Origin: Lacimicrobium alkaliphilum
GTDB taxonomy: Bacteria; Pseudomonadota; Gammaproteobacteria; Enterobacterales; Alteromonadaceae
Assembly (NCBI RefSeq): GCF_001466725.1
Contig: NZ_CP013650.1
Span: 1,798,001-1,862,000, forward strand
Length of the DNA stretch: 64,000 nucleotides
Direction: 5' to 3'
Positions 7,830 through 17,015 of the stretch are shown here, in pieces. The translations under genes and the position numbers were made by a program. A model generated the notes under the pieces. The model saw nothing but the letters and a program-made list of their open reading frames with translations, was not told the DNA's origin and made no database searches. How positions within the stretch are numbered: position 1 is the stretch's first letter; the number at the start of each line of letters is the position of its first letter.

Positions 7830-8246
7830 ATGTCAGCCCAGTTTGAAATACTCAATATTGCTCCGGAACCTGAGGATTTTATGTATCTTCGGGAATCTGC
7901 CGGATGGCGCAATCCGGATTTGCAGACGGTGACAGAGAGTATTGCTAATACTCTTTTTTGGGTAACAATCTGGCTGAATAAAAATTTGGTCGCCACTGCG
8001 CGCATTGTTGGAGACGGCACCATGTACTTTTATATTCAGGACGTTATCGTACTCCCTTCTCACCAGGGGCGGGGGTTAGGCAGTCTGTTAATGTGCAAGC
8101 TGGAAGGATATTTACAAAAGCAATGTGTTCCCGGTGCAACGGTTGGGCTGCTGTCAGCCTTTGGTAAGGAATCGTTTTATGAAAAGTTTGGTTATTCCAT
8201 ACGCAATGGTGAAACCCTCGGGTTCGGGATGTGTAAGTTTATGTAG
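7830..8246 (+). CDS. GNAT family N-acetyltransferase
   Basis: A 138-residue acetyltransferase. The acetyl-CoA binding motif A is clear (VIVLPSHQGRGLGSLLM, core QGRGLG) after the strand MYFYIQDVIVLP, and motif B is ESFYEKFGYSIRNGE. The GNAT fold transfers acetyl from acetyl-CoA to an amine; the acceptor cannot be inferred. Monocistronic by spacing. A degenerate copy of its 3' end (KESxYEKFGYS coding region) recurs at 12427-12490, so this gene or a close paralogue has been duplicated locally. Confidence 0.88.
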   Translation: MSAQFEILNIAPEPEDFMYLRESAGWRNPDLQTVTESIANTLFWVTIWLNKNLVATARIVGDGTMYFYIQDVIVLPSHQGRGLGSLLMCKLEGYLQKQCVPGATVGLLSAFGKESFYEKFGYSIRNGETLGFGMCKFM

Positions 8247-8323
8247 TGACGGACAGAGTTGTTTTTCATTGATTATCTGAATTCAGGTTATAGAGAATAC
8301 GTTGTTTAAAAACCGGAGAGAAC

Positions 8324-8677
8324 ATGGAACGTTTGCACAAAAATACCACTACTGCGCTTTTTATTTCAGCCATTGCACTGGCAATGGTTTCCATACTGGC
8401 TGTTAATATTCTTCCCCAGTTTCAGGAGATACTTAGAGGTTTTGACGCGAAGCCATCATTTTGGGTTGGCTGGGTGTATGTCAGTTACTCATATTGGTGG
8501 GTGTTGGCAGCGATGGTGTTCCTGCACTTTATGCTGTCGTTGATTCCGGATATTAAGTACTCCCGCAGATTCCAGAAAGTCTCCGTTCAGGTGGCGATGT
8601 CTGGCCTGGTGGTCTCGTTTTTACTGATTATATTTTCGATACTGGCTATTTATTTGCCAGTGTTACAAAGCGCTTAA
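8324..8677 (+). CDS. Small inner-membrane protein, three predicted helices
   Basis: A 117-residue hydrophobic protein with membrane segments at about residues 11-31 (LFISAIALAMVSILAVNIL), 50-74 (VYVSYSYWWVLAAMVFLHFML) and 88-112 (VAMSGLVVSFLLIIFSILAIY). The stretch NILPQFQEILRGFD recalls the conserved region of type II secretion/type IV pilus F proteins, but the protein is far too short to be GspF and the resemblance may be chance. ACCGGAGAG precedes the ATG closely. No operon partner. Function unknown. Confidence 0.65.
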   Translation: MERLHKNTTTALFISAIALAMVSILAVNILPQFQEILRGFDAKPSFWVGWVYVSYSYWWVLAAMVFLHFMLSLIPDIKYSRRFQKVSVQVAMSGLVVSFLLIIFSILAIYLPVLQSA

Positions 8678-8850
8678 CAATATTTGCCGACTGAGCACAT
8701 CGCCAGGAAATAATCCCAGTTTGAGGTTAAGCGTGAGCAATTTATTTGTGCTTGTACACTGAGCGCTCAGGAACAGGCGCGGGTTGTAAGGTTACTTCCC
8801 GATTCCAATCGGGTTCTGTTGGCAAGGTTATTTTAATGAGGGGATCGCAA

Positions 8851-9219
8851 ATGCAGCATAAGCCGATAAATTTTATGGATAAGCTCGCCCTGTTCTCGGA
8901 GCAGTGGTCGCCTAAAGTTGTGGCAGAGATGAATGACTACCAGTTTAAACTGGTAAAACTGGAAGGTGATTTCGTCTGGCATGATCATCAGAACACTGAT
9001 GAAACCTTTATTGTATTAAAAGGAAATCTTCGGATTGATTTCAGAGAGGGGAGCGTGGATTTGGCTGAGGGCGAGATGTATGTCGTGCCCAAAGGCGTTG
9101 AACACAAGCCCTATGCCGAAAAGGAAGTTGAGGTGTTGCTGATTGAACCTAAAGGCGTACTGAATACAGGTGACGGCGAAGTGGGTGAGCGCACGGCTAC
9201 CAATGATGTATGGATATAG
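8851..9219 (+). CDS. Cupin domain protein
   Basis: A 122-residue small cupin. Motif 1 (GDFVWHDHQNTDETFIVLKGNLRI) keeps both His and the Glu metal ligands and motif 2 (EGEMYVVPKGVEHKPYAE) keeps the last His, so metal binding is probable. The frame is open from 8746, but the ATG at 8851 has GAGGGG about seven bases upstream and starts where homologous small cupins start. This WHxHxxxDExFxVLKG subgroup is usually annotated as mannose-6-phosphate isomerase-like, although no such activity should be assumed for a stand-alone domain. Confidence 0.82.
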   Translation: MQHKPINFMDKLALFSEQWSPKVVAEMNDYQFKLVKLEGDFVWHDHQNTDETFIVLKGNLRIDFREGSVDLAEGEMYVVPKGVEHKPYAEKEVEVLLIEPKGVLNTGDGEVGERTATNDVWI

Positions 9220-9277
9220 AATCAAGCAACAGATGATCTGCGCTGTAAGCGCGAGACTACGGCGTTAAGGGCCTGAT

Positions 9278-9871
9278 ATGGAACCCGCTATTACAGGACA
9301 AAAGTACGACAAGATTGCCCAGTGGTGGCATGATCAGCATGTCGGTTCTTTATACGGTGTGAGTCAGCTTGAAAGAGCACTGGGGTTCACTTCGAACCGT
9401 AACAAAGCCCTTGACGTAGGTTGTGGTGCGGGAGGACGGTTTATTCGTGTGCTGCAAGATTACGGATTTTCAATCACTGGCCTTGATGTATCGAAAGAGA
9501 TGGTAAAGCTGGCCGCCGAAAACCATCCCGGGCATACTTTTCATCACCAAGACATATGCATCTGGGATACGACGGAAATATTCGATTTTATTGTTGCATG
9601 GGACAGTATTTTTCATTTGCCACTTGCTATGCAAAAGCCGGTGTTAACCAAATTGTGCCAGATGCTGACACAAAGCGGTGTGCTGATGTATACCTTTGGC
9701 AATGACGAAGGAGACCACACCGATAGGTGGCACAATGACACCTTCTATTACAGCTCTGTTGGCATTAACGAAAATATGCAGTTATTGATGCAGAACGGCT
9801 TATCCGTTGTTCATCTGGAGCTGGATCAATATCCGGAAAAACATGTATACGCCATTGCCATAAGACCGTAA
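9278..9871 (+). CDS. Class I SAM-dependent methyltransferase
   Basis: A 197-residue Rossmann methyltransferase. Motif I is ALDVGCGAGGRFIRVL, the acidic residue at the end of strand beta-2 is in ITGLDVSKEMVKLA, and post-motif elements include FDFIVAWDSIFHLP and LTQSGVLMYTFGNDEG. An N-terminal helix YDKIAQWWHDQH is typical of small-molecule methyltransferases of the UbiE-like type. It lies alone between a cupin and an esterase. The acceptor is unknown. Confidence 0.88.
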   Translation: MEPAITGQKYDKIAQWWHDQHVGSLYGVSQLERALGFTSNRNKALDVGCGAGGRFIRVLQDYGFSITGLDVSKEMVKLAAENHPGHTFHHQDICIWDTTEIFDFIVAWDSIFHLPLAMQKPVLTKLCQMLTQSGVLMYTFGNDEGDHTDRWHNDTFYYSSVGINENMQLLMQNGLSVVHLELDQYPEKHVYAIAIRP

Positions 9872-10005
9872 CTGATAAATAGTGGGCATATTGATCCTTT
9901 GCAATGGCGCACAGTCTCTTGTTCTGGACACTATAAATAGATCCAAAATTTGGTCGATGCGGGCGGCAGCCCCTGGAAATAAAATATCAACAAGGAGTTA
10001 TGTTA

Positions 10006-11064
10006 ATGCGAGTTTTGGTTTTATGTGCGTTTTTGCTGCTTTCTTATGCGGTGTCAGCTTCTGATTTAATATTAGCCCGCCAGGTTACGCTGGAATCGAA
10101 ATCGCTGGGTGAAGAAAGAGAATTACTGATCCGGCTTCCTGATGGATACGCTCCAGAGAAAGCGACCTATCCGGTGTTGTATCTCCTTCATGGGCAGTGG
10201 GATATGTTGCCTGCACTGTCCACGCTGGACCTGTTGGCAGATGAAATACCTGACTTTATTGTGGTCGGTATACAAAGCAAAGGCCCGGAGCTAAAGCCAG
10301 TAAAGGGCGAGTTCACGCCTTTTACCAGGTTTCTTACGCAGGAGCTGGTGCCCTATATAAAACAACATTATGCAACGGCACCGTTTAGTATTCTCTCGGG
10401 CCATTCTAACTCCGGCCGTTTTGTGATGGACCGCTGGCTGGCAAATGATCCGCAGTTTTCTCAATTCTATGCGTTTAGTCCCTCACTGGATGACGGTTAT
10501 ATTGTAGAGCGAGTCATGGAAACGTCGCCTGAATCGCTGCCAAACAGGGCTCCGCTTGTTATCACTATCGCCAGTGAAGGGGAGCATATGCAGGCTCCTT
10601 TTGACAAACTGGCTCAAACGCTCGAACAGCAGCCTGAGCTGGACTTTTCCTTTCAGAAGTTTCCTGAGCAATCCCACAGAACAACCAAACATCCGTCTAT
10701 GCAGTTTGCACTGCAAACAACCTTTAAAGGCTGGGAGCCGAGCTATGAAACCAAGGTTGGTGGGTTAGACGGCCTGACAAGCCATTATTCCAACTTGAGC
10801 AAACAATTCGGATTCCGGGTAGATGTGCCAACCGAGACATTACAAAAGCTTACAGCCTACTACGCGATTTCTGAGGATAAGGATGCGGTAGATAGCCTGA
10901 ATCAGATAATCTCGTTTACTCTTAAGCAATCAGAAACCGGCTCCGATGCCTTATTTGAAATCGCTGATTACTTGTCAGCAAACGGCTATGAAGAAGCTGG
11001 TGAGTCGGTGTTGAAGGGCATTTGCAGTGAAGCAAATGAGCTTATTAAGCGTTGCGGGAGTTAA
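10006..11064 (+). CDS. Secreted alpha/beta hydrolase, esterase D/IroE-like
   Basis: A 352-residue exported esterase. Of two close ATG codons (10000 and 10006) the second is better spaced from AAGGAG at 9992-9997 and begins the signal peptide MRVLVLCAFLLLSYAVSA. The hydrolase core follows: oxyanion region YLLHGQWDM, nucleophile elbow SGHSNSG, and a late His in FPEQSHRTTKHPS. The putative-esterase family includes esterase D and siderophore esterases such as IroE. After the catalytic domain lie about 100 residues of helical, TPR-like sequence (LTAYYAISEDKDAVDSLNQI). A second secreted hydrolase follows 8 bases downstream. Confidence 0.82.
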   Translation: MRVLVLCAFLLLSYAVSASDLILARQVTLESKSLGEERELLIRLPDGYAPEKATYPVLYLLHGQWDMLPALSTLDLLADEIPDFIVVGIQSKGPELKPVKGEFTPFTRFLTQELVPYIKQHYATAPFSILSGHSNSGRFVMDRWLANDPQFSQFYAFSPSLDDGYIVERVMETSPESLPNRAPLVITIASEGEHMQAPFDKLAQTLEQQPELDFSFQKFPEQSHRTTKHPSMQFALQTTFKGWEPSYETKVGGLDGLTSHYSNLSKQFGFRVDVPTETLQKLTAYYAISEDKDAVDSLNQIISFTLKQSETGSDALFEIADYLSANGYEEAGESVLKGICSEANELIKRCGS

Positions 11065-11072
11065 CCTGGTCA

Positions 11073-11819
11073 ATGAAGTATCTTTCAGGTGTTTTATTAT
11101 TGATTGCTATCACAGCGGGTTCGGCTAACGCAGAGGTAATTTATGATCAATCCCGCGAGAGGGAGATCCCTGTTGAGATTAGCTATCCTGGCGATCCGGC
11201 CGGTTGCACTCCAGACACTCAATGCCCGGTCGCTTTTCTCAGTGCGGGGTATGGTGTACCTCATACTGCTTATTCGTTTTTGGTCAAGCAGTTGAACGAA
11301 CAGGGTTATATGGTAGTGGCGGTAGGCCATGAACTGCCCGGTGATCCCCCGCTTTCTGTGCAGGGCGATCTTTATCAGACCCGAAGCGAGAACTGGAGCA
11401 GGGGAGCCAATACCCTGGCTTTTCTGCAAAAAACGCTGCAATCCCGCTACCCCAGTTATGACTTTAATGCGCTGTTGCTGGTTGGGCACTCCAATGGCGG
11501 GGATATCTCGGCGTGGCTGGCCAACGAGAATAAAGCCTATGTAAAGACAGTTATAAGCCTGGATCACCGCCGTGTGCCCTTGCCGCGCAATAAGGATATT
11601 GGGGTGCTATCGATACGGGCCAGTGACTTTTCCGCCGACAAAGGCGTGTTACCTTCTGAGCAGGAACAACAGCACTACGGCAGTTGTGTAGTAAGAATCC
11701 CGCAGGCGAAACACAATGATATGTCGGACTATGGCCCGCCCTGGTTAAAAGAACGAATCTTATCGTTGGTAACAAGTTATCTGACGGGGCAACCCTGTAG
11801 TCAGATACAGCAACGCTGA
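11073..11819 (+). CDS. Secreted alpha/beta hydrolase (dienelactone hydrolase-like)
   Basis: A 248-residue exported hydrolase. ATG 11073 is chosen over the frame opening at 11052 because it starts the signal peptide MKYLSGVLLLIAITAGSANA. The nucleophile elbow is LLVGHSNGGDISAW and a late catalytic His is likely in IPQAKHNDMSDYG. Cys pairs (GCTPDTQCP, YGSCVV, QPCS) suggest disulfides in the periplasm. It follows the IroE-like esterase by 8 bases, so the two probably share a transcript and act on related substrates outside the inner membrane. Confidence 0.78.
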   Translation: MKYLSGVLLLIAITAGSANAEVIYDQSREREIPVEISYPGDPAGCTPDTQCPVAFLSAGYGVPHTAYSFLVKQLNEQGYMVVAVGHELPGDPPLSVQGDLYQTRSENWSRGANTLAFLQKTLQSRYPSYDFNALLLVGHSNGGDISAWLANENKAYVKTVISLDHRRVPLPRNKDIGVLSIRASDFSADKGVLPSEQEQQHYGSCVVRIPQAKHNDMSDYGPPWLKERILSLVTSYLTGQPCSQIQQR

Positions 11820-11860
11820 GTTTCCGGGGCACTGAGCACCAGTAAGAAAAGCTCCCACCT

Positions 11861-11918
11861 TAAAGGCCTTCTTTGCTGCCAATATGACTCTCTATGCTCT
11901 GTATCCCTGAAGGCATTT
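11861..11918. pseudogene. Fused scraps of DUF4287 and LysR gene tails
   Basis: Read on the minus strand, 11862-11890 gives SHIGSKEGL-stop, matching the AHLRSKEGL-stop end of the DUF4287 gene at 12597. Read on the plus strand, 11884-11918 gives MTLYALYP followed by decayed sequence, matching MTLYALYPVRHF of the LysR gene at 7408. Both similarities are visible at nucleotide level. The surrounding gap 11820-12038 holds no intact gene. This looks like debris left by local duplication or recombination. Confidence 0.5.
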
Positions 11919-12038
11919 ATACATTGACCTCAACTTATATTCAGGTTTTATGCTTCTCACGTGTGTGTAAAGGGGCGGTGCTCTTCGTTCCTGTTCGACG
12001 CACAAATTAAGCTTTGGTCCAAACTAAGGAGGTTGACC

Positions 12039-12368
12039 GTGTCAAATAAAATGGCCCTTTACCGGGTTGATAAGTTTTCAGTACCACAGGCTGCACGTGA
12101 AGAGTTTCTGCAAAGAATTTGTGATACTCACCAGGTGCTGCGGCGTCAGCCAGGCTTCATTCGGGATGTACTGCTCGAACAGGTCGAGGGTCCTGGTAGA
12201 TTCAATATTGTCACGATTGCGGAATGGGAAAGCCAGGAGGCAATTGATGCTGCACGTACTGTGGTTATGGAGGCTCACGCAAAAAGTGGATTTAGTCCGC
12301 AGGAAACGATGGCCAGGCTTGGCGTCGAGGCTGATATTGCAAATTACAGGCCTGTTGATGTCAAATAA
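12039..12368 (+). CDS. Antibiotic biosynthesis monooxygenase (ABM) domain protein
   Basis: A 109-residue dimeric alpha/beta barrel (ABM) protein. The signature segments are MALYRVDKFSVPQAAREEFLQ, LRRQPGFIRDVLLEQVEG and FNIVTIAEWESQEAIDAA. A frame is open from 11961, but GTG 12039 has the strong site AAGGAGG at 12026-12032. ABM proteins are cofactor-free oxygenases or heme-degrading-like enzymes; many are of unknown substrate. Two other ABM genes occur in the window (24683 and 28132). An imperfect palindrome follows the stop. Confidence 0.82.
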   Translation: MSNKMALYRVDKFSVPQAAREEFLQRICDTHQVLRRQPGFIRDVLLEQVEGPGRFNIVTIAEWESQEAIDAARTVVMEAHAKSGFSPQETMARLGVEADIANYRPVDVK

Positions 12369-12372
12369 ATCA

Positions 12373-12412
12373 CTCCAGCCGACCGCGTAAGCGTGGCGGC
12401 TGAGCTTCAGCA
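12373..12412. repeat. Imperfect palindrome after the ABM gene
   Basis: CTCCAGCCGACCGCG is followed by TAAG and then CGTGGCGGCTGAG, forming a stem of about 11 bp. There is no T-run, so it is a poor terminator. The shape recalls the folded attC sites of integron cassettes, but the conserved GTTRRRY and RYYYAAC core sites were not found. Confidence 0.35.
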
Positions 12413-12420
12413 TCAACTAC

Positions 12421-12500
12421 CAGGAGAGTAAGGAATCGTTATATGAAAAGTTTGGCTATTCCTACGCAATGGCGGAAGTCCTGAGTTTGGCAAGACAGTT
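12421..12500 (+). pseudogene. GNAT gene 3' fragment
   Basis: This stretch reads AGTAAGGAATCGTTATATG and onward, and aligns with the 3' end of the GNAT gene from about 8164 with one base deleted near 12461. In translation it gives SKESLYEKFGYS and then goes out of frame, against GKESFYEKFGYSIRNGE in the intact gene. No motif A or start is present, so only the tail of a paralogue survives. Confidence 0.65.
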
Positions 12501-12596
12501 TCTATTATTGATACAGAAAACTACAAACCAACAGTGCCTCCCACTGACGAGAAATTTGTTGCTCCCTTTGCCATTCTAAAGCTCCCCCTTTATCGC

Positions 12597-12803
12597 CTAA
12601 AGTCCTTCTTTGCTACGCAAATGAGCCACAAGCGCATTTGCGTGGCCATGCCCAAGCTCGTGCTCATTCTTGAGCCAGGTCACCATGTCCATATGCTTTT
12701 GTTGCTTAAGCAGGTTGAACCAATGGTTAATTTCAAATCCATGCTTTTTTTCAATAGAAGGAAAGTATGATGCCGGGCCTTTTACGTTTTTCTCGTCAGA
12801 CAT
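12597..12803 (-). CDS. DUF4287 domain protein
   Basis: A 68-residue protein. SYFPSIEKKHGFEINHWFNLL and TWLKNEHELGHGHANALVAHL are the hallmark of DUF4287, a small helical domain of unknown function often fused to or encoded near DUF5655 proteins. ATG 12803 is chosen over an upstream GTG because TGGAGG lies about six bases before it. No operon partner. A scrap of a related gene end occurs at 11862-11890. The gap 12816-13046 carries the promoter region of the LytTR gene and nothing else recognisable. Confidence 0.78.
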   Translation of the reverse strand: MSDEKNVKGPASYFPSIEKKHGFEINHWFNLLKQQKHMDMVTWLKNEHELGHGHANALVAHLRSKEGL

Positions 12804-13046
12804 TTGTGCCTCCACAGGAAATTAATTACGAATGATTGGAAGAATATTTCTGAGCCTGTCTTTTCTTAGCCAGAGGGTTGACCACATGACATTACCCAGT
12901 GTCTGTTTGGTCGTCTAATCGCAATAGCCGAGTGAGGTGGTCGCGATTCGACAGTGTTCAGAAAATTATTTTGCTTTGGCTACGATAAGGTTGCAGTGTT
13001 ATGCTAATCAGGCCCATGCTTAATTAACAAACAGGTTCCTGAAACC

Positions 13047-13880
13047 ATGTTTAAACCTATTGCCACAATTTTGCAATCAGGGGGCATCAACTGGTATTCC
13101 TGTCTCCGGTGTAAGGAGTTTTTAGCGCCCATGCTTGGCTGGAGCCTGTTTCTGCTTGCGCTCACCTGTTATTGCCTGATTTATAAACAGGTTCTGTTTG
13201 CTACATCCCTTAGCTGGGCCATCGCCTGGGAAACTTTAATCTGGGCCTGTCGCGAATGGGCTGTGTGGCTGGTACTGACGCCGGCAGTCTTTCTGCTGTG
13301 GCGTGATCGTCAACAGACAGCCCGTTCCCTGAGGCGGCAATGGCTATGGTGTGCTGGCCTGCTTGCCATTGCCCTGCTGGCCAGGATCGGTCTCGACCTT
13401 ATATCAAGCACAGGCGATGAGGTTATTAGTCTGGTCATTTTATTCCCGCGTTATCTGGCGGCATCTTTAGTAGTGATGCTGGTATGGCGCTTGTACCTCC
13501 GGCCTCAGGTGGCGGCACCAACTGACAGTACAGCACCGGCAAATACATCATGTCCCGACAGTATTATGGTCAGCAAAGGCAATGGTCAGACGCTGCTTGC
13601 CATTGATAAAATCCAGTGGCTAGGCGCCTGTGGCAACTATGTTGAAGTACATACCTTTGAGTCGAGCTATCTGCTGCGTGCCACCATGCAGCAATTGCAG
13701 GACAGATTACCGGCAGAGCGTTTCCTGCGTATTCATCGTTCCTATATGGTTAACCGCCAGGCCATCTACAGTATTACCGGGCGCCCATCGGGAAGCGGTG
13801 ATGTAACACTGAAGAACGGCCGCACTCTGGCGCTGAGCAAAAGCTATCGCAAGGCGCTGCAGCAGTTTAAGATTCGGTAA
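13047..13880 (+). CDS. Membrane-anchored LytTR-type transcriptional regulator
   Basis: A 277-residue protein. The N-terminal half has about four membrane segments ([66 protein letters not shown]). After a Thr/Ala/Pro-rich linker, residues about 175-277 form a LytTR DNA-binding domain ([56 protein letters not shown]). This resembles the histidine-kinase-free membrane-bound LytTR regulators. Its 3' end overlaps the convergent molybdenum hydroxylase small subunit gene by 14 bases. The signal sensed is unknown. Confidence 0.85.
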   Translation: MFKPIATILQSGGINWYSCLRCKEFLAPMLGWSLFLLALTCYCLIYKQVLFATSLSWAIAWETLIWACREWAVWLVLTPAVFLLWRDRQQTARSLRRQWLWCAGLLAIALLARIGLDLISSTGDEVISLVILFPRYLAASLVVMLVWRLYLRPQVAAPTDSTAPANTSCPDSIMVSKGNGQTLLAIDKIQWLGACGNYVEVHTFESSYLLRATMQQLQDRLPAERFLRIHRSYMVNRQAIYSITGRPSGSGDVTLKNGRTLALSKSYRKALQQFKIR

Positions 13881-14346
13881 TCTTATCGGCCTGGTCATCA
13901 GCCACCTGTCTGATTGCCTTGTGAATCCGGGTATAGGCGCCGCATCGACAAATATTGGTCATATTGTCGCAAATCTGCTGTTCGGTAGGCTGTCTGATAC
14001 GCTCCAGCAACGATACCGCTGTCATAATCTGCCCGGCCTGGCAGTAACCACATTGAGGCACATCCAGATCCAGCCAGGCTTGCTGCACCGGATGTAACCG
14101 GGTGCCCTGGGCCAGTCCTTCAATAGTGCGTATGCGACTGCCTTGCAATTTTCCCACCGGCAACAGGCAGGAACGCACCGCAGCGCCATCTAAATGTACG
14201 GTACATGCGCCGCATTGCCCTATGCCGCAGCCGAACTTGCTGCCGGTCAGCTGCAACTTTTCCCGCAGAAACCACAGCAACGGCATCTGCGTTTCATCCG
14301 GGCCCGCTTCAACTTGCTGATCATTTACAAAAAACAGAGTAGACAT
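13867..14346 (-). CDS. (2Fe-2S)-binding small subunit of a molybdenum hydroxylase (IorA-like)
   Basis: A 159-residue two-cluster protein. The plant-ferredoxin-type cluster has Cys in [18 protein letters not shown] and in RSCLL; the second cluster uses [12 protein letters not shown] and [11 protein letters not shown]. This is the small subunit of xanthine dehydrogenase-family enzymes of the isoquinoline 1-oxidoreductase type, carrying electrons from the Mo site. ATG 14346 is preferred over an upstream GTG because GGGAG is well spaced. It lies 17 bases after the large subunit gene on the same strand, so the two are an operon. Confidence 0.88.
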   Translation of the reverse strand: MSTLFFVNDQQVEAGPDETQMPLLWFLREKLQLTGSKFGCGIGQCGACTVHLDGAAVRSCLLPVGKLQGSRIRTIEGLAQGTRLHPVQQAWLDLDVPQCGYCQAGQIMTAVSLLERIRQPTEQQICDNMTNICRCGAYTRIHKAIRQVADDQADKITES

Positions 14347-14363
14347 CTTAGCTCCCACTTTGG

Positions 14364-16574
14364 TTATATCTGAATATGGTCGGCAAAGGGCATGCGACGC
14401 AGGCGGATGCCACTGGCCGAGTAGATGGCGTTAGCCAGGGCAGCAGGTGCCGGTGCTACTGGCGGTTCGCCCACACCGGTCGGGGATTTGTCCCCTTCGA
14501 TGATCTCAATATCGATTTCCAGCGGCGCTTCCCGCATGCGTATCCAGCGTAATTGGTCGAAATTGCGGGTCTGTACCTGGCTATCATCAATCAGCACATC
14601 ATTGAAAAGCGCGGCATTGAGACCATCAATAAAACCGCCTTCCATTTGTGCACGAATATGATTGGGGTTCACCGCCAGACCGCAATCGATAACCCCCCAG
14701 GCTTTTTGTATCGAAAGTTGCTGTTCTTTATCAAACTGCACTTGCAGTACAAACACCACATAGGTACCAAAGGTAAAGTGTCCTGCAATGCCAAGGCCCT
14801 GGCCCTTTTCTAGCTGCCGCCCCCAACCAGCCATCTCTGCCGCACGACGATAGCAATTGGCCATTCTGCCGGAATCAATCTGCCTGGCCGCCCAGAAATT
14901 GATCGGATAGATCCTGGCTGGTTTCATTAATGCCAGGCGAAATGCCAGCGGATCAGTATTCGCAGCATGCGCCAGTTCATCCAGCATGGACTCTATTGCG
15001 AAGGCTTGCTGCATTTGTCCTGGTCCTCGCCATGCTCCAAGCGGAAACGGCTGTTCTGTGTTCAGGCTTTCAATTCGGCAGTCTTCAACCAGGTGAGCGG
15101 GAAATCCATGAGATTCGGCTTCACCGCCGGTTTGTGCCTGGCGCATATGCCAGCCATGGATCCGCTGGTTTTTCAGCCCGGCCTTTATCTGTATGGCCGC
15201 AGCGGGAGCAAAGAAATCCCGCTCCATGTCGTTTTCGCGGGTCCAGATTACCTTAACCGGGTGGCCGACCTTATGGCTGAGCCAAATGGCTTCGCTAAGA
15301 AAGTCGGCTTCACCTTTTCGTCCAAAGCCTCCGCCCATGCGTTTGTTGCGGACCTCTACCTTAAGGGCATCTATGCCGGTTAACCGTTCGACCTCCAGGG
15401 CGGCCTGGTGGGGCCATTGATGGCCAACAACCACCGTCGCGCCGTTTTGCTGTATATCGGCGATACAATTAAGCGGCTCCATGCAGGCATGGCTCAGCAG
15501 GGCGCGTTCATAGGTGTATTCCAGCACCTGATCTGCTCGCAGTATTGCCTGCGATGCATCGCCATCGTCCCGAAGCAGCTTGCCCGGTAGTGAAGACTGA
15601 GCCAGTGCCTTAAGCGCTTTCCTGTGCGCCACTGTACTCAGACCAGCGTATCGGCTGGTGTCTTTCCATGTGGTGTTAAGAGCCGCTTTGCCTTGCATTG
15701 CGGCCCAGTAGCTGTCGGCCAGTACTGCAATGCCTGCGGCACGGAGCTGGGTTTCGCCGCCGGGCCAGTGGGAACCTGTTTCGTGTGGTGTTTCTATCAC
15801 CAGTCTGACTCCGGGGATCGCCAGGGCCGCATCTCTGTTGTAGTGAGCAATTTGTGCACCCATGGTTGGTGCCCGGTCAATCACTACCTGCAATGCATTA
15901 GGGTAGTGTTCATCTATACCGAACAGCGGCCTGCCGGTAATGATATCTCTGGCATCGATTGATGGCTGATCCTTGCCGATAATAGTAAATTGTGATGGCT
16001 GCTTGAGCTGAAGCTGACTAACATCTACGACTTTGTGAGATGCCTTTTCAGCGAGCTCCCCATAGCGGAGTGTGCGGCCTGTGAGGGTATCGGTAACAAT
16101 GCTGTTTCTGGCCGTTAACCTGTTTGCATCACATCCCCAACGCTCTGCCGCTTCTTCAATCAGCATTCGCCGTACCGTGGCCCCTGCGCTACGCAGATAA
16201 TGCCAGTTGTTTTTCAGGGTCTGGCTGCCGCCGGTGCCGATCTGCGCATGCGCATAAACCAGGCTGCCTTCCTCGTCGCGCTTCAGGTAAGTCGGCATCT
16301 CTGAACTGAATTCGATCAGAGACCAGTCCAGATCCATTTCATCGGCGAGGATCATCGGTCCGGCAGTGCGCATAAACTGTCCCATTTCCATGATCGGGGA
16401 TTGCATGGTGACCGAGTTGTTATTGTGAATACTGACGTAAACACACCACTGTGAAGATACTGATTCAGATTCCTGTTTACTCTTGCCTCTGCCGGGAAAA
16501 TGAACACTGATCAGCATCGAACCGGTTATCAGTGCCGAAATTTTCAGAAAATGCCGTCGTTGTGGATCCTGCAT
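14364..16574 (-). CDS. Molybdopterin-binding large subunit of a molybdenum hydroxylase (IorB-like), Tat-exported
   Basis: A 736-residue molybdopterin subunit. The N-terminus [18 protein letters not shown] is a twin-arginine signal, so the folded enzyme is probably periplasmic. Family motifs include the tandem aldehyde oxidase/xanthine dehydrogenase domains with [38 protein letters not shown] and, near the C-terminus, [19 protein letters not shown], whose Glu is the catalytic base. It acts with the 2Fe-2S subunit encoded 17 bases downstream; a cytochrome acceptor is not encoded here. Substrate, probably an aldehyde or N-heterocycle, is not deducible. Confidence 0.88.
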   Translation of the reverse strand: MQDPQRRHFLKISALITGSMLISVHFPGRGKSKQESESVSSQWCVYVSIHNNNSVTMQSPIMEMGQFMRTAGPMILADEMDLDWSLIEFSSEMPTYLKRDEEGSLVYAHAQIGTGGSQTLKNNWHYLRSAGATVRRMLIEEAAERWGCDANRLTARNSIVTDTLTGRTLRYGELAEKASHKVVDVSQLQLKQPSQFTIIGKDQPSIDARDIITGRPLFGIDEHYPNALQVVIDRAPTMGAQIAHYNRDAALAIPGVRLVIETPHETGSHWPGGETQLRAAGIAVLADSYWAAMQGKAALNTTWKDTSRYAGLSTVAHRKALKALAQSSLPGKLLRDDGDASQAILRADQVLEYTYERALLSHACMEPLNCIADIQQNGATVVVGHQWPHQAALEVERLTGIDALKVEVRNKRMGGGFGRKGEADFLSEAIWLSHKVGHPVKVIWTRENDMERDFFAPAAAIQIKAGLKNQRIHGWHMRQAQTGGEAESHGFPAHLVEDCRIESLNTEQPFPLGAWRGPGQMQQAFAIESMLDELAHAANTDPLAFRLALMKPARIYPINFWAARQIDSGRMANCYRRAAEMAGWGRQLEKGQGLGIAGHFTFGTYVVFVLQVQFDKEQQLSIQKAWGVIDCGLAVNPNHIRAQMEGGFIDGLNAALFNDVLIDDSQVQTRNFDQLRWIRMREAPLEIDIEIIEGDKSPTGVGEPPVAPAPAALANAIYSASGIRLRRMPFADHIQI

Positions 16575-16683
16575 AGTTCCCCCTGAATATAGAAACAGGT
16601 CAATGTGCCCGTTAGTCCTGACGACAAGCTAGATTGCTCAGGCAACAGGGGGCAAGCTCCCTGGGATAAATGGACGAAATCCG

Positions 16684-16722
16684 TGTTGAATGTCAAAACA
16701 ACACACAACCGGAGGTGCTTTA
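16684..16722 (+). pseudogene. Tail of a TetR gene carried with duplicated yciI
   Basis: In the frame equivalent to the TetR gene at 20802 this segment reads VECQNNTQPEVL-stop, against VERQNNTQPEVL-stop at 21357-21395. It directly precedes the first YciI gene exactly as in the TetR-YciI pair. The rest of a TetR gene is absent here, so this is a leftover of the duplication that produced the YciI copy. Confidence 0.7.
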
Positions 16723-17010
16723 ATGTTTATTGTTCTGTTACGGTTTTCGGAAAACAAAACCCGGGCCAGCGAATTTAAGGAGGGGCACAATCAATGGATC
16801 CGAAAAGGCTACGAGGATTGCGTTTTTTTGATGGTTGGCAGCTTGCAGCCCGGTATTGGCGGCTCAGTGATTACCCACGGCGAATCCAGACAGGCTCTGG
16901 AAAAACGGGTTAACCAGCATCCCTTTGTCACTGAGAATATCGTTCGTGCAGAAATACTCGAGATTGAACCGAAGAAGGCCGATGAGCGGCTGAGCTTTCT
17001 TTTAGACTGA
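16723..17010 (+). CDS. YciI family protein, copy 1
   Basis: A 95-residue YciI-like (DGPF superfamily) protein: MFIVLLRFSENKTRASEF, a central GHNQWIRKGYEDCVFLMVGS and RQALEKRVNQHPFVTENIV. GGAGGT lies six bases before ATG 16723, and a longer frame from 16690 is not needed. It differs from copy 2 at 21395 in only nine residues. The YciI fold is a ferredoxin-like dimer with a possible His-Asp active pair and no established general reaction. Here it stands alone, with a terminator after it, whereas copy 2 is coupled to a TetR gene. Confidence 0.85.
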   Translation: MFIVLLRFSENKTRASEFKEGHNQWIRKGYEDCVFLMVGSLQPGIGGSVITHGESRQALEKRVNQHPFVTENIVRAEILEIEPKKADERLSFLLD

Positions 17011-17015
17011 AATGA

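Noticed and set aside
9882..10064. 60-codon frame before the esterase
   Set aside because: Overlaps the esterase start in another frame, with no recognisable product.
12534..12770. 78-codon plus-strand frame
   Set aside because: It lies opposite the DUF4287 gene, which has a clear family signature and good ribosome site.
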